64,000 bases of DNA. It comes from JBEEFP01 sp041166085. GTDB taxonomy: Bacteria; Actinomycetota; Acidimicrobiia; Acidimicrobiales; JAFATL01. Both the position numbers and the translations under genes were made by a program. Of this stretch, positions 59,728-64,000 are shown in pieces; within the stretch, counting starts at the first letter, position 1, and the number at the start of each line of letters is the position of its first letter. The stretch lies in contig JBEEFP010000083.1 of NCBI GenBank assembly GCA_041166085.1, positions 1-64,000 of the forward strand, given 5' to 3'. A model generated the notes under the pieces. The model did not search any database and was not told the origin of the DNA. It was given only the letters and a program-made list of their open reading frames with translations.

Positions 59728-60780
59728 TCAGCTCAGCGGGTGGACGTCGTAGAGGACCTGGCCGCCTTCTTCGCGGCGGGTGGCGAGGCCGGACAGCCGC
59801 AGGTGCTCCAGGTGGGCGTAGGTCTCGCTCTCGGCCATGTAGCCCCACCGCGCCTTGCGGAACAGGTGGTGCGAGTACTCGGTGACCGTCGAAGGACCCA
59901 GTGACGCGGAGAGCTCGCGCAGCTTGTCCATGCGTTCTTCGTGGTGTGCCTTGATGCTGTCGACCCGTCCCTGCAGGTCGCCGAACGGATGACCGTGGGC
60001 GGGCAGCACCGTCTGCACGCCCACGAGTCCGGCGACCTTGTCCAGGGAGTCGACGAATCCCTTGAGCGGATCGCGTCCCGCGCCGATGCCGGCGATGTGG
60101 GGCGTGATGGTGGGCAGGACGTGGTCGCCCGACAGCAGCAGTCCGCCCTCGGGATCGTGCAGGCACAGGTGGTCGAGGGTGTGGCCCGGCGTGTGCACCG
60201 CGAACCACTCGCGCCCCGCCAGCTTGACGACGTCGCCGTCGCGCACGCGCATCGAGGGCTTGGGCGGCACGAACAGTTTGAGGAACGGCAATCGCATCAG
60301 CTTGAACATCATCCGGCGCTTGAGCGGTGGCCGCATGCCCTTGGTGCCCCATGGCGTGTCGTCCATCGGCGTCCCCACGAACAGGTCCTCGGGGTCCACC
60401 TCGTCGAGCTCACCGTGGTCGTGGTGGTGGACGAAGGGGTTGTGGAACGCAGCGTGTGTCAGGAGATCCGCGCCCGCCTCCTCGGCCAACTTGCCAGCGG
60501 TGCCGAAGTGGTCGGGATGGGAATGGGTGACGATCACCGTGTGCACGTCGCGCGGCTTCAGCCCCGCGCTCGTCAGCCGCTCCTGCAGCGCCTTCCACGT
60601 GGCCGGACCGGGAAGGCCTGGATCGACGATCGCCGCGCCGCGGTCGTCCAGCAGCGCGTAGGTGTTGACGTGACCGAGGCCGGGCATCTGGATCGGGAGC
60701 TGCATCCGAAGGACGTTCGGTCCGACCTCGGTGATCTCGGTCGTGGCCCGTTCCTGCTCCTGTTTGGGCGGCCGGTCCAC
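59728..60780 (-). CDS. metallo-beta-lactamase-fold hydrolase
   Basis: The zinc motif THSHPDHFG (HxHxDH) is present, with the second-site residues in HTPGHTLDHLCLHDPEGGLLLSGDHVL. A C-terminal winged-helix-like part (AESETYAHLEHLRLSGLATRREEGGQVLYDV) is typical of the group that includes glyoxalase II-like and LACTB2-like enzymes. At 350 residues it is longer than lactamases. The opening VNTYALLDDRGAAIVDPGLPG fits. It is divergent from an LLM oxidoreductase, with the 18-bp palindrome between them, so both are probably controlled by the TetR encoded at 11.5 kb or a close relative. Confidence 0.87.
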   Translation of the reverse strand: MDRPPKQEQERATTEITEVGPNVLRMQLPIQMPGLGHVNTYALLDDRGAAIVDPGLPGPATWKALQERLTSAGLKPRDVHTVIVTHSHPDHFGTAGKLAEEAGADLLTHAAFHNPFVHHHDHGELDEVDPEDLFVGTPMDDTPWGTKGMRPPLKRRMMFKLMRLPFLKLFVPPKPSMRVRDGDVVKLAGREWFAVHTPGHTLDHLCLHDPEGGLLLSGDHVLPTITPHIAGIGAGRDPLKGFVDSLDKVAGLVGVQTVLPAHGHPFGDLQGRVDSIKAHHEERMDKLRELSASLGPSTVTEYSHHLFRKARWGYMAESETYAHLEHLRLSGLATRREEGGQVLYDVHPLS

Positions 60781-60792
60781 GCGACGACCATA

Positions 60793-60810
60793 CTTGACCG
60801 ACCGGTCAAG
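60793..60810. promoter_or_regulatory. 18-bp palindromic operator, copy 2
   Basis: CTTGACCG-ac-CGGTCAAG has the same two half-sites as the site at 12155-12172 and differs only in the two-base centre. It lies 12 bp from the MBL start and 14 bp before the LLM start, so it controls both divergent genes. Confidence 0.8.
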
Positions 60811-60824
60811 AGAAGGGGTACGCG

Positions 60825-61856
60825 ATGCGGCTGAGCACGCAGGTTGGATACGCGGGCGGGATCAAGGAAGGCGCCGAACAGGTCGCGGCCTTGGAGAGCG
60901 CGGGCATGGACATGGTGTGGGTCGCCGAGGCGTACGGCGTCGACGCGGTCAGCGTCATGGGCTACATCGCGGCCAAGACCGAACGCATCGAGATCGCGTC
61001 GGGGATCCTGCCGATCTACTCGCGCACGCCGACCCTCATCGCCATGACGGCCGCGGGCATCGACATGCTGTCTGGCGGACGTTGCGTCCTCGGCCTCGGC
61101 GCGTCCGGGCCCCAGGTCATCGAGGGCTGGCACGGCGTTCCCTACGACAAGCCCCTCGGTCGCACCCGCGAGATCATCGAGGTGTGCCGGCAGGTGTGGC
61201 GGCGCGAGCGCATCCAGCACGACGGGCCCTCATACCAGATCCCCCTTCCCGCTGGACAGGGCACTGGCCTGGGCAAGCCGCTGAAGATGATCACGCATCC
61301 CATCCGCAGTGACATCCCCATCTACGTCGCGTCGATCGGCGCCAAGAACGTGGAGATGACCGCGACGGTGGCGGACGGCTGGCTGCCCATCTTCTTCGTA
61401 CCCGAGAAGGCCAAGGACGTGTGGGGCGACGCCCTCGCCAAGGGCGCGGCCAACCGCGCCGCGGATCTCAAGCCGCTCGAGGTCGTGGCCGGCGGCATGG
61501 TCGCCATTGGCGACGACGTGGCCCACATGCGCGACTTCGGCCGTCCGATGGTCGCCCTCTACATCGGCGGCATGGGCGCGCGCGGCAAGAACTTCTACAA
61601 CGACCTGGCCTGCCGCTACGGGTACGAGAACGAAGCCACGAAGATCCAGGATCTCTACCTCGACGGCAAGAAGGACGAGGCGGCCGCCCTGGTTCCCGAC
61701 GACCTGCTCGAGGCCATGGCCCTGGTGGGACCGGCCGGCTACGTGAAGGACCGCATCGACGCCTACAAGGAGGCGGGCGTCACCGTGCTCAACATCACGC
61801 CCATGGGGCCGGACCCGATGAAGATCGTGGAGCAGGTCAAGGAGTGGGCGAGCTGA
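60825..61856 (+). CDS. LLM-class F420-dependent oxidoreductase
   Basis: The 343-residue TIM-barrel protein shows RLSTQVGYAGGIKEGAEQVAALESAGMDMVWVAEAYG, IEIASGILPIYSRTPTLIAMTAAGIDMLSGGRCVLGLGASGPQV (F420 phosphate-binding region) and IPIYVASIGAKNVEMTATVADGWLPIFF, which match the F420-dependent groups seen in mycobacteria. It would transfer hydride to or from F420; the substrate is unknown. The ribosome site agaagggg lies directly after the operator. The stop overlaps the convergent phosphoesterase gene by 20 bp. Confidence 0.87.
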   Translation: MRLSTQVGYAGGIKEGAEQVAALESAGMDMVWVAEAYGVDAVSVMGYIAAKTERIEIASGILPIYSRTPTLIAMTAAGIDMLSGGRCVLGLGASGPQVIEGWHGVPYDKPLGRTREIIEVCRQVWRRERIQHDGPSYQIPLPAGQGTGLGKPLKMITHPIRSDIPIYVASIGAKNVEMTATVADGWLPIFFVPEKAKDVWGDALAKGAANRAADLKPLEVVAGGMVAIGDDVAHMRDFGRPMVALYIGGMGARGKNFYNDLACRYGYENEATKIQDLYLDGKKDEAAALVPDDLLEAMALVGPAGYVKDRIDAYKEAGVTVLNITPMGPDPMKIVEQVKEWAS

Positions 61857-63084
61857 CCCGCTGACGGGTTCGGCCCACCAGCAACCATCCCGCGACGAGG
61901 ACGGCGGCGGCTCCGGCTGCCGCCGTTCCGCCACCTGTGGGCGGAAGCGCGCCGCCCCGACCGGCGCCGGCCGCGCCCACACCCGGCGACGGCGCGGGCG
62001 CCGGCGCGGTCGTGCGGTTGAACACGTCGTTGCCGAACGGCGCCAACCCGTCGGCACCTGCGAAGCCGATGTGCTCGAGACCGAAGAGATCCTCGACCGA
62101 CCGCAACAACGAGTAGTGGTTGTACGGCGTGTCGTTCACGGAGCCGGGCTGCACGAACGGTGAGATGACGACGGTGCCCGTGCGCCCGCCGCCAGGTCCG
62201 TTGTCAGGACCACCTGGGACGGGGCTGTTGGGCCCGGCCTGTTCGTTGCAGCACGCCTCGGCACCGCTCTCGGACTCGTCGTAGGTGATGACGAGCACCC
62301 CGTCCTGCTGGTAGGCGGGCGACGCGAGGATGGCGGGCACCCACTGCTGCAGGAACTCGTCCTCGCCGGGCAGCCCACCCTTCTGGGCAGGGTTGGCGCA
62401 GGTGGCGTCGTGGCCATCGTGGCAGAGGTCCGGCGTGATGAAGGTGAAGTTCGGCGTCGTCGCCGCGGTGGCGAGATCTGCGCCGAGGTCCCCGAGGTCG
62501 CGCACCTTGGACTTGCACGCGGCGTCGTCGTCGATGACGCCATGGAAGTAGACGAACGGGTTGTGGCGCGCCGCGTACTGGCTCTGGGCGCTCGCGGTCT
62601 GGGTCGTGTCCTGCGCGTTCGCGGCCGGGTGGTTGCACGGCGTGCCCATGTCCTCCATGTAGCCCTTCCACGTCAGGCCCTTTGCTTCGAGCTGGCTCAT
62701 GAGGGTCGGCACCGCTGTCGGGTAGACGCACCCCTGGCCGACGAACTGACCATTGGCGTCGGGCACGACGCCGGGGAGGAAGTCCTGGAAGACCTGGCAG
62801 TCGGATTGGGTGATCACATTGGGTGCCTGACCGCTGACCATGGCGATGTAGTTGTCGAGGCTCAGGTGCCCGATCCCGAAGTACTGAGTCAGCAGCTGAC
62901 CCTTGGCCACGAGGTCCTTGGACAGGTAGGGCGCGGCCGAGCTGGGTCCGAACGACGAGTCGTAGTTCTTGTTCTCGAGCACGATCACGAACACGTGCTT
63001 CACCGCGGGCAGCGCGCGGGCGGGCGCAGGCCCGGCCGCGAACGCGGTCACGATCGCCGCGACGCACACGAGCAGCCGTCTCAC
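61837..63084 (-). CDS. secreted phosphoesterase with LPxTG-like C-terminus
   Basis: A signal peptide (RRLLVCVAAIVTAFAAGPAPARA) is followed by the alkaline-phosphatase-superfamily phosphoesterase/phospholipase C domain: HVFVIVLENKNYDSSFG (nucleophile region), YFGIGHLSLDNYIAMVSGQ, NFTFITPDLCHDGHD, VLVITYDESESG and TVVISPFVQPG, all expected metal or catalytic segments. The C-terminus has ALPPTGGG, a hydrophobic helix (AAAGAAAVLVAGWLLV) and a basic tail (GRTRQR), the layout of a sortase signal with Pro for the variable position. It may be anchored to the wall. The 4-bp overlap with orn couples them. Confidence 0.85.
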   Translation of the reverse strand: MRRLLVCVAAIVTAFAAGPAPARALPAVKHVFVIVLENKNYDSSFGPSSAAPYLSKDLVAKGQLLTQYFGIGHLSLDNYIAMVSGQAPNVITQSDCQVFQDFLPGVVPDANGQFVGQGCVYPTAVPTLMSQLEAKGLTWKGYMEDMGTPCNHPAANAQDTTQTASAQSQYAARHNPFVYFHGVIDDDAACKSKVRDLGDLGADLATAATTPNFTFITPDLCHDGHDATCANPAQKGGLPGEDEFLQQWVPAILASPAYQQDGVLVITYDESESGAEACCNEQAGPNSPVPGGPDNGPGGGRTGTVVISPFVQPGSVNDTPYNHYSLLRSVEDLFGLEHIGFAGADGLAPFGNDVFNRTTAPAPAPSPGVGAAGAGRGGALPPTGGGTAAAGAAAVLVAGWLLVGRTRQRVSSPTP

Positions 63085-63611
63085 TTGAAGACGGCCTGCC
63101 GGTAGTGCCGCAGCTCGGCCACGCTCTCACGGATGTCGTCGAGGGCGCGGTGGCCCCCCGCCTTCTGGGGCGCGCCCTTGTACGCCTCGGGGTACCACCG
63201 GCGGGCCAGCTCCTTGATGGTCGACACGTCGATCGAGCGGTAATGCAACCAGTCCTCGATGGCGGGGAGATGTACGGCCAGGAAACGACGGTCGGTGCCG
63301 ATGGAATTGCCGGCGAGCGGGACGGTGCGCTCGGTGGGAACGTGGGCCTTGATGAACTCCAACGTCTTGGCGCCCGCGTCCTCCAAGGACACCGTGGACG
63401 CCTCGATCGCGGCGAGCAGGCCGCTGCGCGTGTGCATCTGGCGGACGAAGTCGTCCATGGCCGCGAGGGCCTCGGGCGGCTGGTGCACGACGAGGTCGGG
63501 GCCCTCGGCGACGATCTCGAGGTCGTCGTCGGTGACGAGGGACGCGATCTCGACGATGGCGTCCTTCTCGGGGTCCAGGCCCGTCATCTCGAGGTCCATC
63601 CACACAAGCAT
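63081..63611 (-). CDS. orn: oligoribonuclease
   Basis: Orn degrades very short RNA (2-5 nt), the last step of mRNA decay and of pGpG removal. The 176-residue protein has the DEDDh motifs: VWMDLEMTGLDPEKDAIVEIA (ExoI), GNSIGTDRRFLAVHLPAIEDWLHYRSIDVST (ExoII), and HRALDDIRESVAEL (ExoIII with the catalytic His). The size and the order match Orn exactly. The ATG at 63611 begins the conserved MLVWMDLEMTG. It is divergent from dut with a 27-bp gap. Confidence 0.93.
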   Translation of the reverse strand: MLVWMDLEMTGLDPEKDAIVEIASLVTDDDLEIVAEGPDLVVHQPPEALAAMDDFVRQMHTRSGLLAAIEASTVSLEDAGAKTLEFIKAHVPTERTVPLAGNSIGTDRRFLAVHLPAIEDWLHYRSIDVSTIKELARRWYPEAYKGAPQKAGGHRALDDIRESVAELRHYRQAVFK

Positions 63612-63638
63612 CGGAGGGATCGTAGATTCGGGGCCGCT

Positions 63639-64000
63639 GTGCTCGACATTCCGGTCATCCGCCTCGACCCCGACCTGCCCCTCCCGTCCTACGCCAGGCC
63701 GGGCGACGCTGGCGCCGACCTGCTCGCTCGCGAGGACGCGGTGCTGGAGGCGGGCGGGGGACGGGCACTGGTGGGAACGGGCATCGCGGTCGCCATCCCC
63801 GACGGCTACGCCGGCTTCGTGCAGCCGCGCAGCGGGCTGGCGTTGCGCCACGGTGTCACCTGCCTCAACACGCCAGGGCTCATCGACGCCGGGTATCGCG
63901 ACGAGATCAAGGTGCTGCTGGTGAACACCGATCCGCACCAGCCCTACAAGATCACCCGCGGCGACCGCGTCGCCCAGCTCGTCATCCAGCGCGTCGAGCA
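63639..64000 (+). CDS. dut: dUTP diphosphatase, truncated by window edge
   Basis: The first 120 residues are present. They show the dUTPase motifs PSYARPGDAGADLLA (motif 1), VQPRSGLALRHGVTCLNTPGLIDAGYRDEIKVLLVN (motifs 2 and 3, with the Asp and Tyr of the uracil pocket) and KITRGDRVAQLVI (motif 4). The enzyme cleaves dUTP to dUMP and keeps uracil out of DNA. The GTG at 63639 is the first start near the conserved part. The C-terminal glycine-rich motif 5 lies beyond the window. Confidence 0.93.
   Translation, partial: MLDIPVIRLDPDLPLPSYARPGDAGADLLAREDAVLEAGGGRALVGTGIAVAIPDGYAGFVQPRSGLALRHGVTCLNTPGLIDAGYRDEIKVLLVNTDPHQPYKITRGDRVAQLVIQRVE

Overview
This is a high-GC (roughly 70% by eye) chromosomal window, almost certainly from an actinobacterium. 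The signs are a SepH-type division protein, two F420-type luciferase-like oxidoreductases, a 13E12/DUF222 HNH protein, cyclase-ATPase-LuxR regulators, a PimB-like mannosyltransferase, an ArsA/baeRF operon and many GTG/TTG starts. The mix of a B12-dependent ribonucleotide reductase with acyl-CoA dehydrogenases and F420 enzymes would suit the class Acidimicrobiia. That placement is an inference. I saw no rRNA, tRNA, CRISPR array, insertion sequence or prophage. Genes are tightly packed and often overlap by 1-11 bp.

Layout. 1-3.7 kb: the end of a DEDDh exonuclease gene, two tiny Cys-rich proteins, a SepH homologue with a histone-H1-like tail, and queG. 3.7-11.5 kb: a long co-directional run with a PimB-like glycosyltransferase, two membrane proteins, an SRPBCC protein, an ArsA-like ATPase, a baeRF release-factor-like protein, a ROK glucokinase, an LLM oxidoreductase and an aminotransferase. 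11.5-13 kb: a TetR regulator divergent from an acyltransferase, with an 18-bp palindrome between them. 13-24 kb: a signalling island with three large proteins that join an atypical class III cyclase domain to a STAND ATPase (two also carry LuxR HTHs), a stand-alone cyclic-nucleotide-binding protein and a 13E12 HNH protein. 24-33 kb: an ACT protein, glycerol kinase, a 19-residue membrane peptide, nrdJ, and a SNF2 helicase with a small basic partner. 33-40.8 kb: a secreted protein, an anti-sigma kinase/GAF/PP2C fusion, AzlCD, a DUF1361 protein, RecQ and a DEAD-box helicase. 40.8-48 kb: acyl-CoA dehydrogenases, an aldo/keto reductase, an amidase, a sulfotransferase-like protein, and a peptidase M19-DUF983-nitroreductase operon divergent from a second TetR gene. 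48-54 kb: a polytopic membrane protein, two cupredoxin lipoproteins, an ECF sigma/anti-sigma pair and a GGDEF protein. 54-64 kb: a heterodimeric ABC exporter, a serine hydrolase, an ABM protein, an MBL hydrolase divergent from an LLM oxidoreductase (sharing the same 18-bp palindrome seen at 12.1 kb), a secreted phosphoesterase, orn and the start of dut.

The most distinctive signals are regulatory. (1) The identical half-sites CTTGACCG/CGGTCAAG occur at two loci 48 kb apart, which suggests one TetR regulon. (2) Two abutting GTTAC-N5-GTAAC sites end directly at the ATG of the second TetR gene. (3) A related imperfect palindrome lies upstream of both cyclase-LuxR genes. (4) Two long perfect palindromes have identical outer and inner segments but compensatory changes between them, so they look like one structured repeat family.
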